From Succinivibrionaceae bacterium (lineage in GTDB: Bacteria > Pseudomonadota > Gammaproteobacteria > Enterobacterales > Succinivibrionaceae): a stretch of 59,814 nt of DNA. The notes under the pieces were generated by a model. That model ran no database searches. It had not been told where the DNA came from and was given only the letters and a program-made list of their open reading frames with translations. Shown in pieces: positions 9,285 to 18,791 of this stretch (the first letter of the stretch is position 1; every line of letters starts with the position of its first letter). The DNA lies in contig JAFURY010000041.1 in the NCBI GenBank assembly GCA_017480795.1, positions 1 through 59,814 of the forward strand, written 5' to 3'. A program made the translations under genes and the position numbers.

Positions 9285-11132
9285 CTACTTCATTTCGAGG
9301 GATGAAGGATTGTGTCCCTGCGAGCTTCTGAAGGCCCGGATACGATCGATTTCGGTAAGCTGCTTCTTTCTCAGACGAATGGACTGAGGCGTTACCTCCA
9401 CCAGCTCGTCGTCGTTGATGAATTCAAGCGCCTGCTCAAGGGACAGCACCACCGGCGGAACCAGCACGATGGCCTCGTCGGTGCCGGAGGCTCGAACATT
9501 GGTCAGCTTCTTGCCCTTGAGGCAGTTGACGGTAAGATCGTTGTCCCGGTTGTGCACGCCGATGATCTGTCCCTCATAGACTTCTGCGGCGTGGCCGATG
9601 AACAGATAGCCGCGATCCTGCAGATACCACAGCGCGTATCCCAGAGCCTTGCCGGTGGCGTTGGAGATCATCACGCCGTTCTTGCGGCAGCCGATATCTC
9701 CTCCGCGGTATTCGCCGTAACTGTCGAAAGTGTGATAAATCAGACCAAGTCCCGAGGTCATGGTCATGAACTCGCTCTGGAAACCGATAAGACCGCGGGA
9801 AGGGATCTTGTAGTCGATGCGGACTCTGCCCTTGCCGTCCGGAACCATATCCACCAGTTCGGCCTTGCGCTCGCCCAGAGCCTGCATAACGGAGCCCTGG
9901 CTGCCCTCGTCCACGTCAACGGTAAGATTCTCAATCGGCTCCAGCTTTTTGCCGTCGACCTCCTTGATGATGACCTCCGGACGGGAAACGGCAAGCTCGT
10001 AACCTTCGCGACGCATGCTTTCGATCAGAACGGACAGGTGCAGTTCGCCTCTTCCGGAAACCTTGAACTTGTCGGTGTCATCGGTCATTTCCACTCTCAG
10101 AGCGACATTGTGCTTCAGTTCCTCCTGCAGCCGTTCAAGAATATTGCGGGAGGTCACGAACTTGCCCTCCTTGCCGGCAAAAGGAGACGTGTTCACCTGA
10201 AATGTCATGGAAACCGTCGGCTCGTCGACAGTAAGCGGTGGCAGCGCCTCAACCTTTTCGGAGGAGCAGACGGTGTCGGAAATCTTCAGTTCGCCCAGAC
10301 CGGTGATGGCGACGATGTCGCCGGCGTCCGCCGAGGCCACCTCGTTGCGCTGCAGACCCAGATAGCCAAGGATCTGACCGATACGGCCGGTGCGGGTCGC
10401 GCCGTCGACGCCCACGATGGTGACCGGCATGTTGGTCTTTGCGGTGCCGCGCATGATGCGGCCGACGCCGATAACGCCCACGTAGGACGAATAGTCCAGC
10501 TGGGAGATCTGCATCTGAAACGCGCCATCGGGATCGGCCTGAGGAGGCGACACGTGATCCACGATCGCCTGGAACAGATCCGTCATGTCCTCCTTGGGCT
10601 CGCCGAGATCCAGCGTGGCGGTTCCGTTGAGAGCCGAGGTGTAGATGATCGGAAAATCCAGCTGCTCGTCGGTGGCGCCCAGGTTGTCAAACAGATCGAA
10701 AACCTGATCGATGACCCAGTCCGGACGGGCGCCTGGACGGTCGATTTTGTTGATGACCACGATAGGCTTCAGTCCGGCGGCAAAAGCCTTCTGGGTGACA
10801 AAGCGGGTCTGCGGCATGGGGCCGTCCACCGCATCCACCAGCAGGAGCACGGAATCAACCATGGACATGACGCGCTCAACCTCGCCGCCGAAATCGGCGT
10901 GACCCGGGGTGTCGACGATGTTGATGCGGTATCCGTTCCAGTTGATGGCCGTGTTTTTGGCCAGAATGGTGATACCGCGTTCACGTTCAATGGCGTTGGA
11001 GTCCATCACTCTTTCCTGATCGGCGCTGGCGCGATCAAGGGTGCCGGACTGCTTCAGAAGCTTGTCAACAAGGGTTGTTTTGCCATGATCAACATGAGCT
11101 ATTATTGCGATATTGCGCAGCTTATCTAACAT
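9285..11132 (-). CDS. typA: Ribosome-associated translational GTPase TypA/BipA
   Basis: This is a translational GTPase that helps 50S subunit assembly and growth under stress and cold. The G-domain motifs are complete: [15 protein letters not shown] (G1), [11 protein letters not shown] (G2), [12 protein letters not shown] (G3) and NKIDRPGA (G4). BipA-specific C-terminal sequence follows, including [18 protein letters not shown]. The frame opens at 11195, but ATG 11132 aligns with the known N-terminus ([18 protein letters not shown]) and has AGAGG upstream, giving 615 residues. The opposite strand carries a 605-codon open frame with no protein-like features. It is divergent from glnA, as bipA is in E. 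coli. Confidence 0.97.
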   Translation of the reverse strand: MLDKLRNIAIIAHVDHGKTTLVDKLLKQSGTLDRASADQERVMDSNAIERERGITILAKNTAINWNGYRINIVDTPGHADFGGEVERVMSMVDSVLLLVDAVDGPMPQTRFVTQKAFAAGLKPIVVINKIDRPGARPDWVIDQVFDLFDNLGATDEQLDFPIIYTSALNGTATLDLGEPKEDMTDLFQAIVDHVSPPQADPDGAFQMQISQLDYSSYVGVIGVGRIMRGTAKTNMPVTIVGVDGATRTGRIGQILGYLGLQRNEVASADAGDIVAITGLGELKISDTVCSSEKVEALPPLTVDEPTVSMTFQVNTSPFAGKEGKFVTSRNILERLQEELKHNVALRVEMTDDTDKFKVSGRGELHLSVLIESMRREGYELAVSRPEVIIKEVDGKKLEPIENLTVDVDEGSQGSVMQALGERKAELVDMVPDGKGRVRIDYKIPSRGLIGFQSEFMTMTSGLGLIYHTFDSYGEYRGGDIGCRKNGVMISNATGKALGYALWYLQDRGYLFIGHAAEVYEGQIIGVHNRDNDLTVNCLKGKKLTNVRASGTDEAIVLVPPVVLSLEQALEFINDDELVEVTPQSIRLRKKQLTEIDRIRAFRSSQGHNPSSLEMK

Positions 11133-11456
11133 AAAAACCTCTTCTGGACACCAGCCGGACGCAATTGACTCCGCAGGTGATATCTTGATGGGCATATTTT
11201 ACTCTGAAATATGTGATCTTCACAGCAAAATTTGCATGATAATTCCCCGCCGGCCAGGGCGGCAGCGCCTGTCGTCTTGCCAGCCCGGCACACTACAGAT
11301 TGTGGATTCGTCAAAGGGCATACGCCTCATGTGTGACTTATGGCAAAAAAACGGATAAAGCGTTAAAATTGAACGGCATGCTTCGGTTCAGAGCCAAAAC
11401 GATAAAAAAGCCGGACTGAAGCGCGGCGTCAATACAGCAACAAACGGGGATTTCAA
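11133..11456 (+). other. Divergent typA/glnA intergenic region
   Basis: This 324-base stretch holds the promoters of both flanking genes. I looked for a sigma-54 (GG-N10-GC) element ahead of glnA and found no convincing match. A possible sigma-70 -10 (TAAAAT, 11364-11369) has only a poor -35 (TGGCAA, 17 bases upstream). No gene is visible here. Confidence 0.5.
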
Positions 11457-12872
11457 ATGTCTGATGCAGTACAGGAACTTTTAAAGCACATTGAAGACGA
11501 GGGCGTGAAATTTGTCGATCTTCGCTTTACCGACACCCGAGGCAAGGAACATCACATCACTCTGCCGGTAAGCCAGATCAGCGAGGATTTCTTCGAGGAC
11601 GGCAAAATGTTCGACGGCTCATCCATAGCCGGATGGAAGGGCATCAACAAGTCTGACATGGTGCTTATGCCGGATCCGACAAGCTGGCATCAGGATCCCT
11701 TCTACTACGATTCCACCGTCTTCATCCGTTGCGACATTCTGGAGCCGAAGACCATGACCGGCTACGACCGCGACCCGCGTTCCATCGCCAAAAGAGCCGA
11801 GGAGCACCTGAAATCCACCGGCATTGCCGACAGCGTGATCTTCGGACCGGAGCCGGAGTTCTTCATTTTCGACGACATCAAGTTTGAAAACAGAAACAAC
11901 GGCTGCTTCTACGAAATAGATGCCTACGAGGGAGCCTGGAATTCAGGCACCGACTACGAGGACGGCAATCTGGGCCATCGTCCGTTCACCAAGGGCGGCT
12001 ATTTCCCGGTGCCTCCGGTGGATCCGTCCCAGGATTTGCGTTCAGAAATATGCATCGAGCTTGAAAGGCTGGGCATGATCGTGGAGGCCCATCACCACGA
12101 GGTCGCCTCCGGCGGACAGAATGAAATCGCCACCCGCTTCAACACCCTGACCAAAAAGGCCGACGAGCTTTTGGAGATGAAATACGTCATCAGCAACGTC
12201 TGCCACCGCAACGGCAAAACCGCCACCTTCATGCCGAAGCCTATATTCGGCGACAACGGCTCCGGAATGCACTGCAACCAGTCGCTGTCCAAGGACGGAA
12301 AGAATCTGTTTGCCGGCGACGGCTACGGCGGGCTGTCCCAGACCGCGATCTACTACATCGGCGGCATAATCAGGCACGCCAAGGCTCTTAACGCCTTCAC
12401 CAACCCTTCGACCAACTCCTACAAGCGTCTGGTTCCAGGCTTCGAAGCTCCGGTGATGCTGGCCTACTCGGCCTCAAACCGTTCCGCATCCATCAGAATT
12501 CCGGCGGTGTCCTCCCCTAAGGCCACCAGAGTCGAGGTCAGATTCCCTGACTGCATGGCAAATCCGTATCTGGCCTTCTCCGCCATGCTCATGGCCGGAC
12601 TTGACGGAATTCAGAACAAAATCGATCCGGGCGAGGCTCTTGACAAGAATCTCTACGATCTTCCGCCTGAGGAGGCCGCCAACGTGCCGCAGGTCTGCGG
12701 CTCCCTTGAGGAGGCCCTCAACTCTCTGGCGGCGGATCACGAATTCCTCACCAGGGGCGGCGTGTTCACCGAGGATTTCATCAGTTCCTACATCGAACTG
12801 AAAAAACAGGATGTCAGCAGAGTGAGAATGGCTCCGCACCCGCTGGAATTCGAACTCTACTACTCGCTGTAA
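11457..12872 (+). CDS. glnA: Glutamine synthetase, type I
   Basis: This enzyme makes glutamine from glutamate, ammonia and ATP and is the main ammonia-assimilating enzyme. The 471 residues match the E. coli length of 469. Visible signatures are [17 protein letters not shown], the ATP/metal motif [24 protein letters not shown], and the adenylylation-site context [11 protein letters not shown] with its tyrosine retained. It is therefore a dodecameric GSI-beta enzyme that can be adenylylated by GlnE. The terminator just after the gene suggests a monocistronic transcript. glnL/glnG (ntrBC) do not follow. Confidence 0.98.
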   Translation: MSDAVQELLKHIEDEGVKFVDLRFTDTRGKEHHITLPVSQISEDFFEDGKMFDGSSIAGWKGINKSDMVLMPDPTSWHQDPFYYDSTVFIRCDILEPKTMTGYDRDPRSIAKRAEEHLKSTGIADSVIFGPEPEFFIFDDIKFENRNNGCFYEIDAYEGAWNSGTDYEDGNLGHRPFTKGGYFPVPPVDPSQDLRSEICIELERLGMIVEAHHHEVASGGQNEIATRFNTLTKKADELLEMKYVISNVCHRNGKTATFMPKPIFGDNGSGMHCNQSLSKDGKNLFAGDGYGGLSQTAIYYIGGIIRHAKALNAFTNPSTNSYKRLVPGFEAPVMLAYSASNRSASIRIPAVSSPKATRVEVRFPDCMANPYLAFSAMLMAGLDGIQNKIDPGEALDKNLYDLPPEEAANVPQVCGSLEEALNSLAADHEFLTRGGVFTEDFISSYIELKKQDVSRVRMAPHPLEFELYYSL

Positions 12873-12898
12873 AGACCAGCCGTTCAGAGATTGAAAAG

Positions 12899-12922
12899 GC
12901 CGCGCGCAAGCGCGGCTTTTTG
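12899..12922 (+). terminator. Rho-independent terminator of glnA
   Basis: A perfect 7-bp stem (GCCGCGC/GCGCGGC) closes a GCAA tetraloop and is followed by TTTTTG, 27 bases after the glnA stop. Confidence 0.9.
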
Positions 12923-13072
12923 CTTTCGGCGCATGGGGAGGGGGCGAAAGGCATCCGGCATGGCAAACTTTGATCTGTCACCTAATTTGCCGCTTGCGGT
13001 TTTCTGTCTGAATTTTTCTTTGGGTTATAATCGGCAGGGAAGAGTCGTTGGATTTAGCAAAGGGGCGTTAGC

Positions 13073-13585
13073 ATGAAAAAATCACTCTTACTGTTTCTTG
13101 CCGCAACGGTAGCGCTGTCAGGTGCGGCCAGCGCGGAAATTCACAAGTGGACGGATGCCAACGGCACGGTTCATTATTCCGATTCCGCGCCCGAGGGCGT
13201 ATCAGGCGTTACCAAGGTTGAACTGCAGGAACCAAACGTCGCCAAACGGAGCGAAATGAACATAGAATCCCGTTCATCTGGCGACTACCACAAAAAGGTG
13301 ACGGAGCCGACTCTGACCGTAACGTCTCCAGAAGACGGAGCGGTCATCAGAGACAATGCCGGAAACGTGACGATTTCAGGCTCTGCGGGAAACACCTCGC
13401 ATGGAACCAAGGTTTCCCTGCTTCTGGATGGAAAGGAAATAGCCTCGGGCAACGGCGGAATATCCAAGCATGTGGAAAATCTCGACCGTGGCACTCATGT
13501 CGTGACAATGCAGGCCACGCTTCCGGGCGGACAGGTCTATACGTCAAAGCCGGTGACATTCACGCTCCAAAGATATCACAAATGA
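13073..13585 (+). CDS. DUF4124 domain secreted protein
   Basis: The 170-residue protein has a Sec signal peptide ending near ASA (residue 21). A DUF4124 domain follows at once (HKWTDANGTVHYSDSAP). After a polar linker, a C-terminal Ig-like beta domain runs from about residue 80 to the end (SPEDGAVIRDNAGNVTISG). The DUF4124 family has no known function, and in several gammaproteobacteria a member sits next to glnA and ntrBC, as partly here. AAAGGGG precedes ATG 13073, and a TATAAT at 13026-13031 is a likely -10 element, giving it its own promoter after the glnA terminator. Confidence 0.85.
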   Translation: MKKSLLLFLAATVALSGAASAEIHKWTDANGTVHYSDSAPEGVSGVTKVELQEPNVAKRSEMNIESRSSGDYHKKVTEPTLTVTSPEDGAVIRDNAGNVTISGSAGNTSHGTKVSLLLDGKEIASGNGGISKHVENLDRGTHVVTMQATLPGGQVYTSKPVTFTLQRYHK

Positions 13586-13611
13586 AGCCTCGATGTTCTG
13601 ACGATCGATTT

Positions 13612-13842
13612 TCAGACCATCAGATCCACGCCTTCGGACGGCTCGAACCCCGGACGGTCGTCCTTTGACGACCGATCGTCTTTCGCCATAAGCGTCCCAT
13701 CGTCCTCGGTTCTGTCATTCTCGTCAAGAGATCTGGTCCAGTTGGTTTTCAGAACCTTTCTGACTCCGTTTTTGAATTTCAGTATGCCGGCACTGATCGG
13801 AACCATGCCGGATACGGCAGACAGTAATGCTTCCTGTGTCAT
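13612..13842 (-). CDS. Small hypothetical protein (76 aa)
   Basis: I do not recognise it. Support comes from a strong ribosome site (GGGAGG, five bases before ATG 13842 on the minus strand). The N-terminal 30 residues could form a short amphipathic or weakly hydrophobic segment (ALLSAVSGMVPISAGILKF), followed by a highly charged tail with two KDDR-type repeats. Inside the gene GGTCGTC/GACGACC forms a hairpin that follows from this repeat. It is convergent with the DUF4124 gene. Conservation in relatives would decide whether it is real. Confidence 0.45.
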   Translation of the reverse strand: MTQEALLSAVSGMVPISAGILKFKNGVRKVLKTNWTRSLDENDRTEDDGTLMAKDDRSSKDDRPGFEPSEGVDLMV

Positions 13843-14031
13843 GGCGACCTCCCGTTTGTTTTTTCACCCTCCTTTTTCTGTACATTTTATCGGCAGATTC
13901 GGAATAAAACTTGACAGGTTTCGCCACGCGCCGATCTGAAAAAACTGTCTGAAGCGGCAATAACCGCCAGGAAACCATCAAGCCAAGGGCCGCAATTCTG
14001 TCGCGGTCAGCTGAGAAAAACAGGAACATCC

Positions 14032-15078
14032 ATGAAACCTTTGAAAAGAATCGCGGAATATCTGCTTCTAGCCGCAGCGCTGACTGCCGCCGAAACCGCA
14101 AACGCAGCCAAAATCAAGACCGGAACAAATCCGGACGGCATTCCATGCATAGTGATCTCCGGAGAAATCAACAACCATGACGGAAAAAAATTCGTCAATG
14201 CGGCGGAGCAGATGCGCCGATCCGGAAACATGCCGGAACTGGTGCTGCTCAACAGCACGGGAGGCATGCTGGGGGAGGCATACGAAATCGCCGAATACAT
14301 CCACCGCAACAGGATGGACACCCGGGTGGAAGGCACCAAAACCTGCGGCAGCGCCTGTTTCCTTATCTTCGCGTCCGGCAGCAGCAGATATGCCGATCCG
14401 GCCTCCGGAATGTACGTGCACCGGGCGATGGAATACAACCGGGAATCAAGCAACGCCAAAGCCGCCACACTTGATCTCAACAGCGCCTACAAAAGATACG
14501 GAGTTCCCGACAAGATCCGCCTTGCCATGCTGGACACACCTGGCAACAAATATTACAAGCTGACTCCCGCCGACATAAAATCCGTCAACCGGGGCGTCCC
14601 AGCCTCGTACTCAGGCCGCCACGAGGTCTCAAGACCGACTCACCAGCAGCCTGCGTCTCCGCGCGCAGCGTCTCAGCCAGCCAGCAAAGAGCGCGGCATC
14701 AGCCTCATAAGAGACGGCTATTACGACGAGGGAATAAAAATACTTGAAAAAGAAACCGCAAAGCATCCCGACGATTCCAGAATCACCTTCAATCTCGGCT
14801 TTGCCTACGCCCAAAAGGGAAACACCGGCAAGGCAATGAAGTACCTCAAACGCACGGTGAAGTTGGATCCGGACAAGGCGGTGGCCTGGAGCAACCTGGC
14901 CGAGGTTCAGATCAAGGCCGGAGAAATCGAAGAGGCGGCCGACAGCTTCGTATACTTCTATGAGACGGCCCAGGACAAGGAGGCTGCCAGAAGCAAGCTG
15001 TTCAAAATCCTCAAGGAGAACCGCGGAACGCCGAGAGCGCAGGCCGCGGCGATAGCAATCGACACCCTTGAGCTTTGA
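14032..15078 (+). CDS. Secreted ClpP/crotonase-fold protein with C-terminal TPR repeats
   Basis: The 348-residue protein has a Sec signal peptide (cleavage near TANA, residue 25). A ClpP-like periplasmic domain follows at about residues 28-180, with LLNSTGGMLGEAYEIAEYI, CGSACFLIFASGSSRY (candidate nucleophile Ser107) and the MYVHRA histidine (His130). This is the arrangement of COG3904-type predicted periplasmic proteins related to ClpP. A proline/serine-rich linker leads to a TPR region at about residues 225-330 (FNLGFAYAQKGNTGKAMKYL). Proteolysis is plausible but unproven, since no obvious catalytic aspartate can be named. It appears monocistronic, with a terminator downstream. Confidence 0.7.
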   Translation: MKPLKRIAEYLLLAAALTAAETANAAKIKTGTNPDGIPCIVISGEINNHDGKKFVNAAEQMRRSGNMPELVLLNSTGGMLGEAYEIAEYIHRNRMDTRVEGTKTCGSACFLIFASGSSRYADPASGMYVHRAMEYNRESSNAKAATLDLNSAYKRYGVPDKIRLAMLDTPGNKYYKLTPADIKSVNRGVPASYSGRHEVSRPTHQQPASPRAASQPASKERGISLIRDGYYDEGIKILEKETAKHPDDSRITFNLGFAYAQKGNTGKAMKYLKRTVKLDPDKAVAWSNLAEVQIKAGEIEEAADSFVYFYETAQDKEAARSKLFKILKENRGTPRAQAAAIAIDTLEL

Positions 15079-15137
15079 AATCCCGTCTCCGGACAGACCA
15101 GGCAAAGAAATTTCGCTTAAAAACAACTCCTCCCGCA

Positions 15138-15163
15138 GAAAACCTCCCGGGAGGATTTTTTTT
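15138..15163 (+). terminator. Rho-independent terminator after the ClpP-like/TPR gene
   Basis: CCTC-CCGG-GAGG forms a short GC stem, with flanking A/T bases extending it after one mismatch, and is followed by eight T residues. Confidence 0.7.
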
Positions 15164-15278
15164 GCAGCGGTATGTCATATTCCCTCGTCCATCGTCCCTC
15201 GATCCTTTTCGCTTCCGCTTTCCTTTTCCAGAGCTCTGGTGGATTTATCCAAAAGAAGAATCAACCGGCTAATTTGTG

Positions 15279-15306
15279 TTGATTTTTGCGGGCCATTGGA
15301 TATATT
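15279..15306 (+). promoter_or_regulatory. Candidate sigma-70 promoter of potGHI
   Basis: TTGATT and TATATT are separated by 16 bases, and transcription would start near 15313. Confidence 0.45.
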
Positions 15307-15464
15307 ACGCATTTAGAAACAGACGCGGCAATCAAGACCGCAATGTCATGTTTCCAAGCGAAACAGCAGGCGTTTTCTCACCGGAACCTATGCTGCAGGC
15401 CTATACGACACGAGGAAACTTCAGGACGGCGGTATAAGAAAAAATACCCCCGCAGGTGACATAA

Positions 15465-16700
15465 ATGGATGAACAGAAACCTAACCTTGCAAACGCGGAA
15501 CCCCGAGGCAATACGATCGAGAACGGAGATACGTCAGCAAACCAGAGCAAAGATGCCCGCAAAACGCAGAATCCCAACAAGCCTACAGTGCAGGAAATAC
15601 AGAAGAGAAAGCCTCTGGTTCAGATCAGAAAACTGACCAAAATTTTCGACGGCGGAATCAAGGCTGTCGACGATGTGGATCTGACCATCTACCAGGGAGA
15701 GATATTCGCGCTCCTGGGTTCGTCCGGCTGCGGCAAATCCACTCTCCTGCGCATGCTCGACGGACTTGAAACCCCGACCAGCGGCGAAATCATCATTGAC
15801 GGCCAGGATCTGTCGAAGGTTCCTACCTACAAGCGTCCGGTGAACATGATGTTTCAGTCCTACGCGCTGTTTCCGCACATGACGGTGGAGCAGAACATCG
15901 CCTTCGGCCTCAAGCAGGACAAACTTCCGAAAAGCGAAATCAGCGAGAGAGTGACCCAGATGCTGGAGCTGGTTCATATGACCGACTTCCGCAACCGCAA
16001 GCCGTACCAGCTTTCAGGCGGACAGCGCCAGCGCGTCGCCCTTGCCAGATCCCTGGCCAAAAGGCCAAAGCTCCTGCTGCTTGACGAGCCGATGGGCGCG
16101 CTGGACAAGAAGCTGCGAATGAAGATGCAGCTTGAGCTGGTGGACATCATCGAAAAGGTTGGCGTAACCTGCGTAATGGTTACCCACGATCAGGAGGAGG
16201 CCATGACCATGGCCGGCCGCATCGCCATCATGGACAAGGGCGAGCTGATCCAGGTGGGAGATCCGGAAGAAATCTACGAAAACCCCAACTGCGTGTTCAC
16301 GGCCGAATTCATCGGATCGGTCAACCTGTTCCATGGCGAGCTGGGCGAAAACGACAGCGCCCATACCGTTATCGACACCACCGATCTCAAGCACCCTTTC
16401 TACATCAATTCCGGCACCAACATAGCCGACGGCATGAAGGTCACAGTCGCTCTGCGGCCTGAGAAGATCTGGATTGAAACCGAAGAGCCGAAGGACACCA
16501 GATACAACTACGCCGAGGGCATTGTGGACAACATCGCCTACATGGGCGACATCTCGATTTACCACGTGAAGATAGCCAGCGGCAAAATCGTCACCGTGAC
16601 GATTCCTAACGTTGACCGTTTCCGCAACAATCAGCCATCATGGGACGACAAGGTTTACCTCCACTGGGAACCTGATTCGGCCGTTGTTCTCACCATTTAG
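15465..16700 (+). CDS. potG: Putrescine ABC transporter ATPase PotG
   Basis: This is the ATPase subunit of the PotFGHI putrescine importer. Walker A (LGSSGCGKSTLLRML), the ABC signature (LSGGQRQRVALARSLA), Walker B (LLLLDEPMGALD) and the H-loop (VTHDQEEAMTM) are all present. The C-terminal TOBE-like region ends LHWEPDSAVVLTI, closer to PotG than to PotA of E. coli. The protein is 411 residues, longer than PotG (377) because of a polar N-terminal extension of about 35 residues. AGGTGA at 15453-15458 supports ATG 15465. potH follows after 14 bases. Confidence 0.92.
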   Translation: MDEQKPNLANAEPRGNTIENGDTSANQSKDARKTQNPNKPTVQEIQKRKPLVQIRKLTKIFDGGIKAVDDVDLTIYQGEIFALLGSSGCGKSTLLRMLDGLETPTSGEIIIDGQDLSKVPTYKRPVNMMFQSYALFPHMTVEQNIAFGLKQDKLPKSEISERVTQMLELVHMTDFRNRKPYQLSGGQRQRVALARSLAKRPKLLLLDEPMGALDKKLRMKMQLELVDIIEKVGVTCVMVTHDQEEAMTMAGRIAIMDKGELIQVGDPEEIYENPNCVFTAEFIGSVNLFHGELGENDSAHTVIDTTDLKHPFYINSGTNIADGMKVTVALRPEKIWIETEEPKDTRYNYAEGIVDNIAYMGDISIYHVKIASGKIVTVTIPNVDRFRNNQPSWDDKVYLHWEPDSAVVLTI

Positions 16701-16714
16701 CGGAGCGGAATCAA

Positions 16715-17785
16715 ATGGCTAGAATCTACAATCGGAGCCCGAAACTGAAAGGGCTGTTCAAGAGCCGTCTGTCGAAGATCCGCTTCAGAGGCAGCAGTCT
16801 TGTGCTTGCGGTGCCCTATCTGTGGATGATTCTGTTCTTCATCATCCCGTTCCTTATCATTTTCAAGATAAGCTTCTCGGAAATGGTTGACGGCCAGATG
16901 CCGCCCTACACCCCCATATCAAGCTACGAGGACGGGAAACTGGACATAAAGCTCAACTTCAACAACTACAAGTTCGTCTTTGCCGGAGACGATCTGGGAC
17001 TTGACGATTTCGATCTTGAAACCGAAGAGAATGCCCAGACCGCCGACGGCGCGCAGGCCAGCGAAAAAGAGGAACCAGGCTTCTTCGCATCCCTTGCCAA
17101 GAAGCTTGAAAGCAACCTCTATCTTCTCGGCTACTGGCAGTCGCTGAAGGTCGCCTTCATTTCAACCCTCTGCTGTCTTGTCATCGGCTATCCGCTGGCC
17201 TGGGCCATCGTGCACGCCTCCCCGACCATGCGCAGCATTCTGCTCATGCTTGTCATTCTGCCAAGCTGGACATCGTTTCTCATCCGGGTCTACGCCTGGA
17301 TGGGACTTCTGAGCGACACCGGCTTCATCAACCAGGTGCTGCTGTTCTTTCACATCATTGACGAGCCGCTGGTGATGCTTCACACCCAGTTTGCCGTATA
17401 TGTGGGAATTGTCTACGCCTACCTGCCGTTCATGATCATGCCGCTGTACAACGCCATTTCAAGAGTGGACTACAGTTATATCGAGGCCTCCATGGATCTT
17501 GGCGCAAGACCAATGACAACCTTCTTCAGAGTGCTGCTTCCGCTGACCAAGAACGGCGTCATTGCGGGCTCCATGCTGGTGTTCATCCCGGCCATAGGCG
17601 AGTTCGTCATCCCGGAACTGCTGGGAGGTCCTGATGCGGTGCTCATCGGACAGCTGCTGTGGCAGGACTTCTTCAACAACAGAGACTGGCCGCTGGCTTC
17701 CACCATTGCCGTTATCATGCTCTGTCTTGTGATCGTTCCGATCATGTGGTTTTTCAAGGTTCAGCGCGCCAGCGAGGTTAAATAG
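16715..17785 (+). CDS. potH: Putrescine ABC transporter permease PotH
   Basis: This is one of the two permeases of the putrescine importer. Strong PotH-specific stretches are visible: PSWTSFLIRVYAWMG, GIVYAYLPFMIMPLYNA, the ATPase-contacting EAA loop EASMDLGARPMTTFFRVLLP, and FVIPELLGGPDAVLIGQLLW. At 356 residues it is about 40 longer than E. coli PotH (317). The extra sequence is an acidic, Ala/Glu-rich insert at about residues 90-135 in the first periplasmic loop. It lies between potG and potI with minimal gaps. Confidence 0.92.
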   Translation: MARIYNRSPKLKGLFKSRLSKIRFRGSSLVLAVPYLWMILFFIIPFLIIFKISFSEMVDGQMPPYTPISSYEDGKLDIKLNFNNYKFVFAGDDLGLDDFDLETEENAQTADGAQASEKEEPGFFASLAKKLESNLYLLGYWQSLKVAFISTLCCLVIGYPLAWAIVHASPTMRSILLMLVILPSWTSFLIRVYAWMGLLSDTGFINQVLLFFHIIDEPLVMLHTQFAVYVGIVYAYLPFMIMPLYNAISRVDYSYIEASMDLGARPMTTFFRVLLPLTKNGVIAGSMLVFIPAIGEFVIPELLGGPDAVLIGQLLWQDFFNNRDWPLASTIAVIMLCLVIVPIMWFFKVQRASEVK

Positions 17786-17787
17786 CA

Positions 17788-18714
17788 ATGAGTTCGCAGT
17801 CACCGCATATTCGCTCCAAATGGCGTCTTCTGTTTCTGTTCGTAGGACTGTCGTTCCTGTACGCGCCGATACTGATCCTGATGGCGTACTCCTTCAATTC
17901 GTCCCGTCTGGTGACGGTGTGGAAGAGTTTCTCCTTCGACTGGTACGTCGCCCTGGTCCATGACGAGGAATTCCTGCACGCGATTTACCTGACGCTTTCC
18001 ATCGGCTTTTGCGCCGCCACCATGTCGGTCATCATCGGCACTCTGGCCGCCTTCGTGCTGGCCCGCTTCGGCCGGTTCAGGGGACAGGGAATTTTCTCCT
18101 TCAGCATTACGGCGCCGATGGTTATGCCCGAGGTAATAACCGGTCTTTCGCTGCTGCTGATGTTCATCGCCACCGCCAACGGCTCTCACGCCCTGGCCGG
18201 CTGGCTCACCGAAAAATTCGGCATAACCGAAGGCAGCTTTCTCTATCCGGTGCTACAGCAGATGGACGGATTTCCGGACAGAGGAGTGTTCACCATCTGG
18301 ATCGCCATGGTCACATTCACTTCCGCCTATGTCACCGTCATTGTCAGGGCAAGACTGAAGGAGGCCGACCTCTCGATTGAGGAGGCGGCGCTGGATCTTG
18401 GCGCCACACCGTTCAAGGTGTTCGTATTCATCACTCTTCCTTCCCTGACGCCAGCGATTGTTTCCGGATGGCTGCTGGCGTTCACCCTGACGCTGGACGA
18501 TATAGTGATCTCCCAGTTTGTGGCGGGACCTAAATCCACCACGCTGCCGATGCTGGTGTTCTCCAGCGTCCGCCGCGGCGTCAATCCTAAAATCAACGCA
18601 CTTGCAACCATCATTGTCACCATCGTGTCGCTGTGCGTGACACTGGCATGGTATCTTATGCGGCGGAAGGAAAAACGGATACAAAGAGAGATGGCTCAGA
18701 TCAAGGCGAAATAG
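17788..18714 (+). CDS. potI: Putrescine ABC transporter permease PotI
   Basis: This is the second permease of the putrescine importer, 308 residues long with about six membrane spans. Diagnostic stretches are MAYSFNSSRLVTVWKSF near the N-terminus, the EAA loop IEEAALDLGATPFKVFVFITLP, and SGWLLAFTLTLDDIVISQFV. The middle carries a loop (around TANGSHALAGWLTEKFG) longer than in E. coli PotI (281). ATG lies two bases after the potH stop with GAGG inside the end of potH, indicating coupled translation. The binding protein gene potF is not next to it but at 29768-30874 on the other strand. Confidence 0.92.
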   Translation: MSSQSPHIRSKWRLLFLFVGLSFLYAPILILMAYSFNSSRLVTVWKSFSFDWYVALVHDEEFLHAIYLTLSIGFCAATMSVIIGTLAAFVLARFGRFRGQGIFSFSITAPMVMPEVITGLSLLLMFIATANGSHALAGWLTEKFGITEGSFLYPVLQQMDGFPDRGVFTIWIAMVTFTSAYVTVIVRARLKEADLSIEEAALDLGATPFKVFVFITLPSLTPAIVSGWLLAFTLTLDDIVISQFVAGPKSTTLPMLVFSSVRRGVNPKINALATIIVTIVSLCVTLAWYLMRRKEKRIQREMAQIKAK

Positions 18715-18721
18715 GTTTCAT

Positions 18722-18752
18722 GCAAAAACGCACCTTAAAAGCCGTTTTTTGC
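18722..18752 (+). terminator. Possible terminator of potGHI
   Basis: GCAAAAACG (18722-18730) pairs with CGTTTTTTGC (18743-18752), 8 bases after the potI stop. The T-run sits in the stem and not after it, so terminator function is uncertain. Confidence 0.4.
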
Positions 18753-18756
18753 GATC

Positions 18757-18785
18757 TTACGAAACTTTTTTTGATGTGATAGAAT
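18757..18785 (+). promoter_or_regulatory. Candidate promoter for the acrAB leader transcript
   Basis: TTACGA (18757-18762) and TAGAAT (18780-18785) are separated by 17 bases. The predicted start near 18792 lies about 250 bases before acrA. Confidence 0.4.
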
Positions 18786-18791
18786 TTCAGA

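Larger units (their letters stand above)
15079..15464 (+). other. Intergenic region with terminator and potG promoter
   Basis: It contains the terminator of the preceding gene (15138-15163), a candidate sigma-70 promoter (TTGATT 15279-15284, 16-base spacer, TATATT 15301-15306) and a leader of about 150 bases before potG. No gene is visible. Confidence 0.5.

Noticed and set aside
9312..11129. 605-codon open frame antisense to typA
   Set aside because: It mirrors the codon pattern of typA, has low-complexity His/Leu/Asp-rich translation, no ribosome site and no domain; the typA reading is unambiguous.
11281..11301. Sigma-54 promoter before glnA (CGGCACACTACAGATTG)
   Set aside because: The spacing and the GC of the -12 element do not match.
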